Positions 16,675 to 25,720 of a stretch of DNA of 64,000 nt are shown here, in pieces. The notes below the pieces were generated by a model. The model did no database searches, was not told the origin of the DNA, and worked only from the letters and a program-made list of their open reading frames with translations. Each line of letters begins with the position of its first letter. Within the stretch, counting starts at the first letter, position 1. Location: the NCBI RefSeq assembly GCF_023015625.1, contig NZ_JALKAH010000004.1, positions 186,001-250,000 of the forward strand, given 5' to 3'. The position numbers were made by a program, and so were the translations under genes. Origin of the DNA: Yoonia sp. F2084L (GTDB lineage Bacteria > Pseudomonadota > Alphaproteobacteria > Rhodobacterales > Rhodobacteraceae).

Positions 16675-17573
16675 AGCAGTAAAACGAGCATGATAATGCT
16701 ACAGGTGAGCAGCGTCAGCCCTTGCCATTCGCGGGCGCCTATCTTTTCGCCGAACACGAATGCACCGATCATCAGCGAGAACAGTAGCTCAATCTGGCCG
16801 ACTGCGTTCACGTAGGCTGCGTTTTGCAATGTGAACGCAGTGAACCAGCAGATCGACCCGATCATGCTGGTGATCCCGACCAGTCCCGCCACCCGCCAAG
16901 ACGCGAGCACCCGCGTAATCTCGCCGTGTTCGCGCCAAGCAAGCCATAGTGCCATGGCAAGTGTCTGAAATGCCGTCACCAAGGCCAGCGTGATAATGGC
17001 GCGGTAGAACACATCGCCGTCCGCCAATGACAGTGACGCGCCGCGATACCCGTTACCGGAGATGCCAAAGAGAACCCCGGCTCCAAGGCCAAGTGCCGTG
17101 GCACGGTTGAAAATCCGTTGGTGCCAGGGGCCAATGCCGCCCGGAGGATCAGACAGCAACAACACCCCAACCAATCCGATCAGCATGGCAACGATCGTGA
17201 GCGCCGTGAATGTGTCGCCCAGAATGAGGAAACCAAAAAACGCACTTAGCAGCACTTCGGTCTTCTTGAACGTGATCCCGACGGCAAAATTGCGATGGCT
17301 GAAAAGCGCCACAACGCACATCGTTGCCAAAATCTGCGACATGCCGCCAGCAAGCGCATAGGGCCAAAAGGCCGCTGGAATATCAGGTGTGCCCTGTCCA
17401 GACGCCATCGCATAGACAAGCGCAATGACCGCTACCAAGGGCGAAGAATAGATGAACCGTGCAAACGTCGCCCCCGCGGTCGACAACGCCATGCCCTTCA
17501 AACGCTTTTGCAGCATGAACCGTAGTGTCTGTGCCGTCGCGGCACCGATTGTGATGGGGATCCAGAGTTCCAT
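16671..17573 (-). CDS. EamA-family (DMT superfamily) transporter
   Basis: A 300-residue integral membrane protein with about ten hydrophobic helices arranged as two EamA repeats (first repeat residues about 1-140, second about 155-300). It starts MELWIPITIGAATAQTLRF. The repeat ends carry the family pattern of EKIGAREWQGLTLL. Such proteins export or import amino acids or other small metabolites; the substrate here is unknown. The ATG at 17573 is used because the 58 residues encoded upstream in the same frame are not hydrophobic and overlap the desaturase gene end. It follows the desaturase gene by 23 bases and may be cotranscribed. Confidence 0.8.
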   Translation of the reverse strand: MELWIPITIGAATAQTLRFMLQKRLKGMALSTAGATFARFIYSSPLVAVIALVYAMASGQGTPDIPAAFWPYALAGGMSQILATMCVVALFSHRNFAVGITFKKTEVLLSAFFGFLILGDTFTALTIVAMLIGLVGVLLLSDPPGGIGPWHQRIFNRATALGLGAGVLFGISGNGYRGASLSLADGDVFYRAIITLALVTAFQTLAMALWLAWREHGEITRVLASWRVAGLVGITSMIGSICWFTAFTLQNAAYVNAVGQIELLFSLMIGAFVFGEKIGAREWQGLTLLTCSIIMLVLLL

Positions 17574-17596
17574 CCGTTCCCTATGCCCGCAATCAG

Positions 17597-18484
17597 CTAC
17601 CTCCGCCAGAGTGGGTGCGCGACCGGGTCTTTGGCTTTCCACAGGTACTTGCGGATCACGTCGCGATAAGAGGCGAAGTAATAGCCGCCATTGCGGCGCA
17701 AGTAGTGATCTTTCCGCGCACGATAGAGCGCCGGAAGCGCGTACCACGCCACGCGTGGATGCATGTGATGCACGACATGCAGGTTGTTATTGAGAAAGAG
17801 GAAAGCCAAAAGCCCGCCCCTTTCGACAATCACACTGCGCCCGCTGGCGCGCTCATGTGCCTGGTGCTCAAGAAATGTACGCAGCTTAAGGATCGACATC
17901 GCCGCATAGGCCGCAATGAGATAGGCCCACAACGGCATGGGCGATGCGACAACGACGGCAAGCACCGCAATGACAGCCGGTAGATGAATCAACCAACCGC
18001 GCAGTATCTCGGCATCCCGCTTGCGCCACTCACACACCGCAAAGGCAATGGTGCCGATCATGGGCCCCAGCGTCAGCCTGCCCGCGACGGTGTTGTTCAT
18101 TCGTAAGATAGCTTTCACAGACCACGGCAGACGCTCCCACACGCCGGCGTCCAGATAGTTGCTTTCAGGATCGTCAAAGGGATCTGTGATCACCTCATCA
18201 TGGTGATGCGCAAGGTGGGTTGCCTTGTAGCGCACATATGGGATGAACAGGACCAAAGGCGGCCAAATGAGCATATCGTTCAGCCATTGATGTTGAAACG
18301 GATGTCCGTGGATCACTTCGTGTTGCAGCGAGGCGTGCAAGGCAATCGCCAAACCCGCAATGGCGATCCCCGCCCAAAGCGGCAAAACCCACAGCGCCAG
18401 CGCCCAAGTGCCATAACAAGCTGCAATCAATATAACTGTTGGCCACGCGATCTGCGCGCGTGATCCGCTTTTCTTTTGTCCCAT
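17597..18484 (-). CDS. membrane fatty acid desaturase-type di-iron protein
   Basis: A 295-residue membrane protein with the histidine boxes of the fatty acid desaturase/hydroxylase superfamily: HEVIHGH (about residues 55-61), HLAHHHD (about 90-96) and HVVHHMHP (about 238-245), which bind two iron ions. Four hydrophobic stretches surround them. The short length without cytochrome b5 or ferredoxin domain suggests an acyl-lipid or carotenoid-type substrate, not identifiable here. It is divergent from an XRE-family regulator with an 82-base gap, a layout that suggests regulation by that protein, and is followed by an EamA transporter. Confidence 0.83.
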   Translation of the reverse strand: MGQKKSGSRAQIAWPTVILIAACYGTWALALWVLPLWAGIAIAGLAIALHASLQHEVIHGHPFQHQWLNDMLIWPPLVLFIPYVRYKATHLAHHHDEVITDPFDDPESNYLDAGVWERLPWSVKAILRMNNTVAGRLTLGPMIGTIAFAVCEWRKRDAEILRGWLIHLPAVIAVLAVVVASPMPLWAYLIAAYAAMSILKLRTFLEHQAHERASGRSVIVERGGLLAFLFLNNNLHVVHHMHPRVAWYALPALYRARKDHYLRRNGGYYFASYRDVIRKYLWKAKDPVAHPLWRR

Positions 18485-18566
18485 AGAGGAACGCTAAGCT
18501 AGGCAGCTATAGCGGACCATTCTGAGAGTAGTTCACAAAAGCATCAAAATGTGATTAAATTCTTGC

Positions 18567-19427
18567 ATGTTAACAATTATGGACAAACGTGACCGCGCCG
18601 CGATCTTTCGCTCCCGCCTTCAGGCAGGCATGGCACAGACGGGGATTACGCAAAGCGCGCTGGCGCGACAGGCGCAGGTTGACCGCTCAACCCTGTCGCA
18701 ACTGATCAAGGACGATGGTGCACGACTGCCGAACGGGCAGTTGGTCGCGGCTTGTGCAACCGTTCTTGGGGTCAGCGCGGATTGGCTTTTGGGTCTCTCG
18801 GACCGTCCTGAGCAGGCCGAAGATCTGGTCGCCAGTGCCATTTCGATGACCCAAGCGCCTCGCGCCTTGGTCGACGAAGCCATCTTTGCATGGCATCAGG
18901 AAGCCGAGGGTTACAAAATCCGCCACGTGCCTGCGGGCCTGCCGGATATGCTCAAGACCGACGATATTCTGCGCTGGGAATATGCGCCGTCACTGGGCAA
19001 GACGACCGAACAGGCAATGGGGGCCAGCAACGACCGGCTGGAATGGATGCGCAGCGCGCGGTCGGATTATGAAATCGCGATTCCGCTTGCCGAAGTCGAG
19101 AGCTTTGCAAGCGGCGACGGGTATTATCGCGACTTGTCGTCTGCGCTGCGCAAACCCCAACTGGAAAAATTCCGCGATCTACATGCGCAGCTTTATCCCG
19201 CGTTGCGGCTTCATCTTTTTGATCAGCGCAAACTCTATTCTGCACCTGTCACGGTTTTTGGCCCCCTGCTTGCCGTGATCTATATTGGCCAGAACTATCT
19301 GGTCTTCCGGGACACTGAACGGGTTGCAGCGATTACTGCACATTTCGACGAGTTGGTGCGCGCAGCCAGCATCAGCCAGCGTGATATTGCGGCGTATTTC
19401 GATCAGCTGATCGCAAGGATCGACTAG
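18567..19427 (+). CDS. XRE-family transcriptional regulator with C-terminal sensory domain
   Basis: A 286-residue protein. Residues about 10-75 are a Cro/CI helix-turn-helix (SALARQAQVDRSTLSQLIKD). The remainder is a soluble domain of unknown ligand, with LLGLSDRPEQAEDLV linking the two; it contains VTVFGPLLAVIYIGQNYLVF near residue 230. Two starts are possible, ATG 18567 or ATG 18579; neither has a strong ribosome-binding site. It is divergent from the desaturase gene and converges with the carnitine operon with a CTAG overlap. Its C-terminal domain may sense a metabolite, but no family assignment is certain. Confidence 0.8.
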   Translation: MLTIMDKRDRAAIFRSRLQAGMAQTGITQSALARQAQVDRSTLSQLIKDDGARLPNGQLVAACATVLGVSADWLLGLSDRPEQAEDLVASAISMTQAPRALVDEAIFAWHQEAEGYKIRHVPAGLPDMLKTDDILRWEYAPSLGKTTEQAMGASNDRLEWMRSARSDYEIAIPLAEVESFASGDGYYRDLSSALRKPQLEKFRDLHAQLYPALRLHLFDQRKLYSAPVTVFGPLLAVIYIGQNYLVFRDTERVAAITAHFDELVRAASISQRDIAAYFDQLIARID

Positions 19428-20884
19428 CCGCGCACGCCCACAGCCTTGCCCACGCCCTCTGGCATCGGAAGTGCGGCATGCGCATCAGCGACTTTGCCAA
19501 GTGTTGCGGCCAAATGGGGGGCAGGCTCTGAGGCGCGCCGTGTCTCAAGGCTGACATGGATCAGCAAATGCTCTCCCGTTGCCAGCTCGCGGTCGCCCGC
19601 GAACATTCGGTGGAAGACGTGCATCTTCTTGCCCTCACCGTTCAACACCTGCGTTTCAATACGGATGACAGTCCCGGCGCGCACCTCATCCAAATGGCGA
19701 ATATGCGTTTCGACGGTGAAATAGCTACCACCTGTCGCGATGTACTCCGCATCACAGCCGATCAGCAGCATGAGCCGGTCCGTCGCATCGCCAAATGCCT
19801 GCAAATAACGCGCTTCGTTCATATGGCCGTTGTAATCCGTCCAATCGAGCGGCACCGCGCGTTCCACCGTCACGACGGGTTTACCGAGGTCCTCTGGAAG
19901 ACCAATCGCCCCTTCAACCCGGCGGTCCTGTTCATTCAAAAGTTTGCCGGCACCCCAATCCTGTGCTTTCAGGCCACGCAGGATGGTGACAAGGTTGTCA
20001 TCGCGCGCGCGCTCCAATTCGCGAATGGTGTATTGACCGGACTGCGCATCCGACTGATCCGCAACCGCATCAATCAGCTCATCCGTCAGCTCTGGCACAT
20101 CCATCAGCTTGGTCCACGGCCATTCAAGGCAAGGGCCGAACTGTTCGATGAAATGGCGCATCCCTGCTTCACCCCCGGCAATGCGGTAGGTTTCAAACAA
20201 CCCCATCTGCGCCCAGCGCAGACCAAAACCATAGCGGATGGCGTTGTCGATCTCTTCGGTCGTGGCAATACCGTCCTTGATCAGCCAAAGGGCCTCGCGC
20301 CAGACCGCCTCAAGAAAGCGATCCGCGATATGGGCGTCGATTTCAGCACGGACGTGCAACGGATGCATCCCGATACTGGTCAGTATTTCTTTCGCACGCT
20401 CCACAATGGCGGGGGCGGTTTTATCGCTGGGGACCAGTTCGACCAGCGGCAAAAGGTAAACCGGATTGAACGGGTGGGTGACGACAATCTGCTCGGGACG
20501 GGTTGCGCAGCCTTGCAATTGAGACGGTTTGAATCCGCTGGTTGATGATCCAATGACAGCGTCCTGCGGGCAGTGCTCTTGCAGGGACTGATAGACCTTG
20601 CGTTTCAACTCCAGCCTCTCTGGCACGCTTTCCTGTATCCACGCCACGTCAGCGACTGCGGCAGACATTGTATCGTGAAAACTTAAACGTCCCTCGGCGG
20701 GCAACGCCACATCCGACAACCCCGGCAAAGACCGGCGCGCATTGTTCAGCACTTCCGAGATCTTGCGCTCGGCTTCCGGATCAGGGTCAAAGACCCGCAC
20801 GTCCCAACCCATCAGCAAAAATCGCGCGGCCCAACCGCCACCGATCACACCACCGCCGATAATGGCCGCCGCCTGCCCCGCCAT
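19424..20884 (-). CDS. L-carnitine 3-dehydrogenase fused to betainyl-CoA thioesterase
   Basis: A 486-residue bifunctional enzyme. Residues 1-315 are a 3-hydroxyacyl-CoA-dehydrogenase-like domain with the NAD motif IIGGGVIGGGWAARF and the family elements QESVPERL, SSTSGF and THPFNP, which in carnitine dehydrogenase oxidise L-carnitine to 3-dehydrocarnitine. Residues about 335-486 are a hot-dog thioesterase (VPLDWTDYNGHMNEARYL) matching the betainyl-CoA thioesterase that releases glycine betaine. This cdhA-cdhB fusion is known in Rhodobacteraceae. It is the last gene of an operon whose first gene is the BKACE cleavage enzyme (cdhC). The stop overlaps that of the XRE gene. Confidence 0.88.
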   Translation of the reverse strand: MAGQAAAIIGGGVIGGGWAARFLLMGWDVRVFDPDPEAERKISEVLNNARRSLPGLSDVALPAEGRLSFHDTMSAAVADVAWIQESVPERLELKRKVYQSLQEHCPQDAVIGSSTSGFKPSQLQGCATRPEQIVVTHPFNPVYLLPLVELVPSDKTAPAIVERAKEILTSIGMHPLHVRAEIDAHIADRFLEAVWREALWLIKDGIATTEEIDNAIRYGFGLRWAQMGLFETYRIAGGEAGMRHFIEQFGPCLEWPWTKLMDVPELTDELIDAVADQSDAQSGQYTIRELERARDDNLVTILRGLKAQDWGAGKLLNEQDRRVEGAIGLPEDLGKPVVTVERAVPLDWTDYNGHMNEARYLQAFGDATDRLMLLIGCDAEYIATGGSYFTVETHIRHLDEVRAGTVIRIETQVLNGEGKKMHVFHRMFAGDRELATGEHLLIHVSLETRRASEPAPHLAATLGKVADAHAALPMPEGVGKAVGVRG

Positions 20885-20887
20885 GAC

Positions 20888-21136
20888 TTAGCTTGCCGGT
20901 TTGTCGTTGGGATGGTTGAACTCATCCGCTGGCACGGGTTCGCGCCGGATGGATGGATCGCAAGCCACCATCGCGGTGTTACTGTCGCGAATGATCAGAC
21001 CGCCACGCGCGCGGCAGTCCTCAAACGACATGCGGTTCCCGATCACCATGAACTCGCGCATACCGCCGCCACTACCCATGCCTGCACCGTCGCAGGCGGC
21101 CAGTGCCAGCACACTGCACAATACCAAACGTTTCAT
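20888..21136 (-). CDS. small lipoprotein of unknown function
   Basis: An 82-residue protein with a lipobox LAAC (Cys15) after a short hydrophobic stretch, hence a predicted lipoprotein. The mature part has a Gly/Met-rich patch and three further cysteines or polar residues (CRARGGLI, VACDPS) and resembles short lipoproteins of Rhodobacteraceae whose function is unknown. ATG 21136 is preferred: GGAGGAG lies just upstream, inside the end of the lipocalin gene. It is between the lipocalin and the carnitine dehydrogenase genes, with 3-base gaps on each side, so it is translated as part of the operon. Confidence 0.78.
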   Translation of the reverse strand: MKRLVLCSVLALAACDGAGMGSGGGMREFMVIGNRMSFEDCRARGGLIIRDSNTAMVACDPSIRREPVPADEFNHPNDKPAS

Positions 21137-21138
21137 CA

Positions 21139-21666
21139 CTAAAACTCCTCCAGTCGGCCTAGATCATAGCCGTTGAATGCCAAAACATCACGCGCCGCTT
21201 GCAACCTGTCGGCGCGAATATCCGGAGTGCGGTTCAAAATCCAGCCGGACCGGCCATTGGGGGCGCCAACGACGGCAGTGCGATAGTCTTCATCTGTCCA
21301 AAGAACCCAATAGTCCGCCGCAACGAACGGCACAGATGGAAAGCGCACCTTCAGCCTGCCAGGTCCGACAATTTCAGCGGTGCCTTCGATCCGTGATGTC
21401 TCGGCTCCGCGCGCATCCCTGCAGATATTCAGCACCGACAGCAGGCCATCGTCGCGTAAACCGTATTCAGCTGTTACGCCAACGCAGCCCGCCTGAAACG
21501 GCACCGGGTAGCGTGATACTTCATGCCAGACACCTAAATAACGCTCCGGCTCAAACACCGCCTTTGATGCGATCGGCGTGTCCGTATCGCGGTAAACCGA
21601 GAACAGACCGCCACTGTCCTGCGTGGCACAACCGGCAAGTAACAGAACCAGCGCCAGTGCCCTCAC
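21139..21666 (-). CDS. outer-membrane lipoprotein of the lipocalin family (Blc-like)
   Basis: A 175-residue lipoprotein. The lipobox LLAGC (Cys13) is followed by a lipocalin domain with the GxW signature in YLGVWHEVSRYPVPFQ (about residue 45) and a C-terminal LNRTPDIRADRL helix. Blc lipocalins bind fatty acids or lysophospholipids in the outer membrane. Starts with GTG overlapping the BKACE stop by 4 bases (GTGA), so it is translationally coupled to carnitine catabolism genes. Why a lipocalin lies in a carnitine operon is unclear; binding of acyl-carnitine or lipid-derived quaternary amine is one speculation. Confidence 0.85.
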   Translation of the reverse strand: MRALALVLLLAGCATQDSGGLFSVYRDTDTPIASKAVFEPERYLGVWHEVSRYPVPFQAGCVGVTAEYGLRDDGLLSVLNICRDARGAETSRIEGTAEIVGPGRLKVRFPSVPFVAADYWVLWTDEDYRTAVVGAPNGRSGWILNRTPDIRADRLQAARDVLAFNGYDLGRLEEF

Positions 21667-22577
21667 GTCGTCACCGGCGCGCGTTTGGTCAGGCCAAGCT
21701 TGGCGCGCACTTCTGCGGGGCCGATCACCTTGGCGCCAAGGTTTTCAACGATGCCAGCGGCCCGTTCGACCAGCTGCGCGTTTGTGGCCAGCACGCCGCG
21801 ATCCAGCATCAGGTTGTCTTCGAGCCCGACGCGCACATTGCCACCCGCAAGAACCGAGGCCGCCACATAGGGCATCTGGCTGCGCCCTAAACCAAAGGCA
21901 GAGAACGTCCAATCGTCAGGCACATTGTTCACCATCGCCATGAAGGTATTGAGATCATCGGGCGCGCCCCACGGCACCCCCATGCAAAGCTGGACCAATG
22001 CCGGACTGTCCAGCACGCCGTCTTTCACCAGTTGTTTCGCGTACCACAGGTGGCCCGTATCAAACGCTTCGATCTCAGGCTTCACGCCCAGATCCGTCAT
22101 CATCTGCCCCATCGCCACCAACATGCCGGGGGTATTCGTCATGACATAGTCGGCTTCAGCAAAATTCATCGTGCCGCAATCGAGCGTGCAAATCTCGGGC
22201 AGGCACGCAGCCACATGCGCGACCCGTTCGGTCGCACCGACCATATCGGTCCCGGCAATCGTGGGCAGCGGGCTTTCCGTGCCGCCGAACACGATGTCAC
22301 CGCCCATGCCAGCGGTTAGGTTCAAGACGACATCAACCTCGGCATCACGGATGCGGTCGGTGACCTCGCGATAAAGCGCCAGATCACGCGACGGTACGCC
22401 AGTTTCGGGGTCACGCACGTGGCAATGGACGACCGCAGCACCGGCCTTGGCGGCATCAATCGCACTTTCGGCAATCTGCTGGGGGGAGCGGGGCACATGC
22501 GGGCTGCGGTCTTGGGTGGACCCAGAGCCGGTCACAGCACAGGTGATAAAGACCTCGCGGTTCATCTCAAGCGGCAT
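21663..22577 (-). CDS. BKACE-family 3-dehydrocarnitine cleavage enzyme
   Basis: A 304-residue protein of the beta-keto acid cleavage enzyme (DUF849) family. Motifs: REVFITCAVTGSG near the start, AAVVHCHVRDPETGVPSRD (metal-binding His pair, about residues 45-60) and LNLTAGMGGD. With acetyl-CoA it splits dehydrocarnitine into acetoacetate and betainyl-CoA. The substrate is inferred from the downstream fused carnitine dehydrogenase/thioesterase, a context fixed for cdhC. Start at ATG 22577, with AGGGAG eight bases upstream; an extra 41 residues further upstream are not family-like. It is the first gene of the operon. Confidence 0.87.
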   Translation of the reverse strand: MPLEMNREVFITCAVTGSGSTQDRSPHVPRSPQQIAESAIDAAKAGAAVVHCHVRDPETGVPSRDLALYREVTDRIRDAEVDVVLNLTAGMGGDIVFGGTESPLPTIAGTDMVGATERVAHVAACLPEICTLDCGTMNFAEADYVMTNTPGMLVAMGQMMTDLGVKPEIEAFDTGHLWYAKQLVKDGVLDSPALVQLCMGVPWGAPDDLNTFMAMVNNVPDDWTFSAFGLGRSQMPYVAASVLAGGNVRVGLEDNLMLDRGVLATNAQLVERAAGIVENLGAKVIGPAEVRAKLGLTKRAPVTT

Positions 22578-22769
22578 ATGCAGTCTCCCTTTGTTGCGGG
22601 GACATTTGCCGATATCCCGGTATGGCACAAGCCGGAATTCTTGACACACGGGCGATGGCAATGGCATCAACGCTTTTATGAACAGAACGCTACAAAACAC
22701 CGCGGTCTATTTTACCAGCGCCATATGACGGCGGCTGGGCCTTTTTGACGACATCTTGAAACAACAGCC

Positions 22770-22809
22770 GCCCGCAAGGGTGACTGATCTGTTGTGCGTC
22801 CTTGCGGGC
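22770..22809. promoter_or_regulatory. inverted repeat upstream of the GNAT gene
   Basis: GCCCGCAAGG (22770-22779) and CCTTGCGGGC (22800-22809) are perfect 10-base inverted repeats with a 20-base loop, ending 20 bases before the GNAT start. No T tract follows on either strand, so it may be a leader hairpin rather than a terminator. Confidence 0.4.
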
Positions 22810-22829
22810 CAACACAGCAAGGAACCACG

Positions 22830-23309
22830 ATGACGGATACTTTGATCGAAGTTGCAAGACCGCGCGATCTGAGGCGCATGCAAGAGTTGATCCGGGAACT
22901 CTCTGCTTTTCATGGCGATGAAGCGCAGGTGACATTGGAGCAGCTGCAAGGGATCTTCTTTGGATCAAACCCCAAAGGCATTGCATTTCTGGCGCGCGAA
23001 GGCAGCGAAACCGTCGGATACGCTGGCGTCCTCGAAACGGTTGCGGTCCACAGCGCGATCCCGCGTTTTGATATTCATCACCTGCATGTCGTCGAGACCA
23101 GACGCAGCCGGGGTGTGGGGCGCAAGCTGATTGCGGCCGCCAAGAACTATGCCACGATGCGGGGCGCACGCGGATTGACCATTGGCACCGATCCACGCAA
23201 CGCAACAGCGCAAGCGGCCTACCGCGCGATGGGGTTGGAAGAGATAACGGATGCCGGACCACGGTTCTGGATTGAAATCACAACAGACACGTCGGGTAAG
23301 GTGGATTAA
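22830..23309 (+). CDS. GNAT-family N-acetyltransferase
   Basis: A 159-residue protein with the GNAT acetyl-CoA site: DIHHLHVVETRRSRGVGRKLI (R-x-x-G-x-G type, about residues 83-103) and a C-terminal ATAQAAYRAMGL helix typical of the superfamily. The acceptor is unknown. The ATG at 22830 has AAGGA eight bases upstream; the ORF upstream of it is unlikely to be translated because it overlaps the hairpin. It is a lone gene between the carnitine operon (divergent) and an aldo/keto reductase (convergent, 12-base gap). Confidence 0.83.
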   Translation: MTDTLIEVARPRDLRRMQELIRELSAFHGDEAQVTLEQLQGIFFGSNPKGIAFLAREGSETVGYAGVLETVAVHSAIPRFDIHHLHVVETRRSRGVGRKLIAAAKNYATMRGARGLTIGTDPRNATAQAAYRAMGLEEITDAGPRFWIEITTDTSGKVD

Positions 23310-23321
23310 TATCCATCTTGC

Positions 23322-24365
23322 CTAGTAGGGCATAGGGTACTGCTTATGCACGGCGTCAATCTCTGCAATGACATCTTTTGACAGCACCACATCTTTGCCT
23401 GCCAATATCTGCGTCAGTTGATCGCTCGTCGTCGCACCAAAGATCGCAGAAACAGCAAAGGGCCGCGTTCTTTGCCATGCCATCGCCATATGTACCGGGT
23501 CCAGCCCATGTTTGGACGCCAGATCCAGATAGACCTGAACTGCCGGCCAGAGTCGTTCAGTGACGCGTCCACCCAGGTCATTGTTGATCGACAGGCGGCT
23601 GCCCTCTGGCACCGCACCGTTTTGGTATTTGCCGGTCAGCAGTCCACAAGCCAGCGGCGAGAAGGACAGTAGCGTCACATCCTCATTCACCGCCATCTCG
23701 GCCATGTCAGTGTCATAGAGACGGCAAAGCAAGGAGTATTCATTCTGCACAGAGGCCATGCGCGGCAGTCCCGCAGCCTGCGCCTGATCAATCCACTTGG
23801 TCATGCCCCAGGCACTTTCATTCGACATGCCGATGCTGCGAATTTTGCCCGCTTTGACCATATCGCCCAGCGCTTCAAGCACGTCCAACATATGGTCCAT
23901 TGTCTGTTGGCGGTCCTGACCAGACGGATCATAGGTCCAGTTCTGGCGAAACATGTATGATCCGCGGATCGGCCAGTGCATCTGATAAAGATCAATCACG
24001 TCTGTTTGCAGCCGCTTGAGCGAGGTATCGACCGCCTCGCGGATCACCGCCCCATCATATCCACGCCCTTCGCGTACCCAGCCGGGGTTGTTGCCAGAGA
24101 CCTTGGTGGCCACCACGATGTCATCCCGGCGGCCCGTCTTGGCGATCCAGTTGCCAATCACCTGTTCCGATAGCCCCACAGTCTCGGCGCGGATCGGGTT
24201 GACCGGGTACATCTCGGCCGTATCCAGAAAATTGATGCCAGCATCGACCGACATATCAATCTGGCGATGCGCATCATCTTCCGGCGTCTGGTTGCCAAAG
24301 GTCATCGTGCCCAGGCACCATTCACTGATCATGATGTCGGTACGACCTAGGGGGAGCTGCTTCAT
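23322..24365 (-). CDS. aldo/keto reductase (Tas-like)
   Basis: A 347-residue NADPH-dependent AKR. Family residues include the Asp/Tyr of INFLDTAEMYP (catalytic Tyr about 60), the Lys of VVATKVSGNN, the His of IDLYQMHWP and the NADPH-binding C-terminal block with FGATTSDQL. The 347-residue length with the extra loop after the catalytic His (RGSYMFRQN) matches E. coli Tas. Start at ATG 24365, which begins MKQLPLGRTD; the 15 residues upstream are rejected. Substrate unknown. It converges with the GNAT gene and is divergent from the MFS gene. Confidence 0.86.
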   Translation of the reverse strand: MKQLPLGRTDIMISEWCLGTMTFGNQTPEDDAHRQIDMSVDAGINFLDTAEMYPVNPIRAETVGLSEQVIGNWIAKTGRRDDIVVATKVSGNNPGWVREGRGYDGAVIREAVDTSLKRLQTDVIDLYQMHWPIRGSYMFRQNWTYDPSGQDRQQTMDHMLDVLEALGDMVKAGKIRSIGMSNESAWGMTKWIDQAQAAGLPRMASVQNEYSLLCRLYDTDMAEMAVNEDVTLLSFSPLACGLLTGKYQNGAVPEGSRLSINNDLGGRVTERLWPAVQVYLDLASKHGLDPVHMAMAWQRTRPFAVSAIFGATTSDQLTQILAGKDVVLSKDVIAEIDAVHKQYPMPY

Positions 24366-24496
24366 TCTGCTGTGCCTCAATGCGTGATTTCCGCAGAGCC
24401 TAATGTGCACAGCCCCAAGGGCAAGGGCACAAAGGCGACATGGCTCTGTCGATTATGGTCTAGCATAGCCTCAGCAGGCAGCGCATAGGTCAGATC

Positions 24497-25720
24497 ATGC
24501 GGATGATCATTTCCTTTGCTGCATTGTTTTTGTCAGTTGCCCTGTTGCAGCTTTCCTCTGGCGGTGTTGGCCCCCTTGATGCGCTGACTGGGCTTGAGTT
24601 GGGATTTTCGCAATCTCAGGTGGGCTTTCTGGGTTCGGCTCATTTTGTGGGCTTCTTCATCGGCTGCTGGTGGGCGCCGCGCCTGATGGGCAGCGTGGGA
24701 CACAGCCGGGCATTCGCGACCTTTACTGCAATGGGTGCCATCGGTCTGGCCGCACATGTCGTCACCACTGATCCTTACTTCTGGGCGTTCTTTCGGATCG
24801 GGTCCGGCATCTGCGTGGCGGGGTGTTACACGGTGATCGAGGCATGGTTGCAGGCCAAAGTGACCAATGAAACGCGCGGCCGCGCGATGGCCAGTTACCG
24901 GATTGCGGACACAAGCGCGTCTTTTGTCGCGCAGTTCATGATCGGGGCGCTGGCAACCGTGGAAACCTATATCGCCTATAACATCCTGACGATCCTGTGC
25001 TGTGCGTCACTCTTACCCTTGGCGCTCACGCGGGTGCCGCAACCCGAAACCCCCGCGGCGACGCGATTGCGCCCTGCCCTTGCCTGGGCGTGTTCGCCTC
25101 TCGCGGTTGCCGCTGTGCTGGTTGCTGCCCTATCCAGCGCGTCGTTCCGCATGGTCGGCCCAATCTACGGGCAAGAGGTTGGATTGACCGCAAACCAGAT
25201 CGGTTCGTTCTTGGCCGCATTCGTTGCGGGCGGTGCCATCGCGCAATATCCCGTCGGTTGGCTGGCCGACAAATATGATCGGCGCTGGGTGATGATCTGG
25301 CTATCGGTCGCCGCGGTCATCTCTTGCACCTTCACCGTCGCGACAGCCGGGCAAGGTACATCGTTGATCCTCACCGCGTCGTTTCTGTTTGGCCTGACCA
25401 CTTTTCCAATCTACTCGGTCGCGACGGCCCACGCACATGACTTTGCGACCTCTGATCAGCGGGTCGAATTATCAGCCGCCTTGATGTTCTTTTTTGCAGT
25501 GGGCGCGATTGCCGCACCTCTCACAACCTCGGCGCTGATTGGTGCATTTGGCCCGGCGGCCCTGTTTTACTTCATCTCGGTCGGGCATGTTCTGTTGGTC
25601 ATCTTCGGGCTCAGCCGAATGCGCGTGCGCAAGGCCCCCGAAGAGCGGACACGCTATATTTACGCTCCACGCACCAGCTTTGGGATCGGGCGACTGCTGG
25701 GCCGCAGCCGCGACCGCTAA
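24497..25720 (+). CDS. MFS transporter (YcaD-like)
   Basis: A 407-residue transporter with twelve predicted helices. The loop between helices 2 and 3 carries the MFS signature (GCWWAPRLMGSVGHSRAF) and the symmetric loop in the second half contains GWLADKYDRRWVM, as in the YcaD/UMF-type branch. A cytoplasmic basic tail ends the protein. The substrate cannot be predicted. It is divergent from the aldo/keto reductase gene (131 bases) and converges with the beta-barrel gene with a 4-base stop overlap. Confidence 0.85.
   Translation: MRMIISFAALFLSVALLQLSSGGVGPLDALTGLELGFSQSQVGFLGSAHFVGFFIGCWWAPRLMGSVGHSRAFATFTAMGAIGLAAHVVTTDPYFWAFFRIGSGICVAGCYTVIEAWLQAKVTNETRGRAMASYRIADTSASFVAQFMIGALATVETYIAYNILTILCCASLLPLALTRVPQPETPAATRLRPALAWACSPLAVAAVLVAALSSASFRMVGPIYGQEVGLTANQIGSFLAAFVAGGAIAQYPVGWLADKYDRRWVMIWLSVAAVISCTFTVATAGQGTSLILTASFLFGLTTFPIYSVATAHAHDFATSDQRVELSAALMFFFAVGAIAAPLTTSALIGAFGPAALFYFISVGHVLLVIFGLSRMRVRKAPEERTRYIYAPRTSFGIGRLLGRSRDR

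Noticed and set aside
19556..20545. 329-codon plus-strand frame opposite the carnitine dehydrogenase
   Set aside because: Shadow frame; the minus-strand protein has clear domains.
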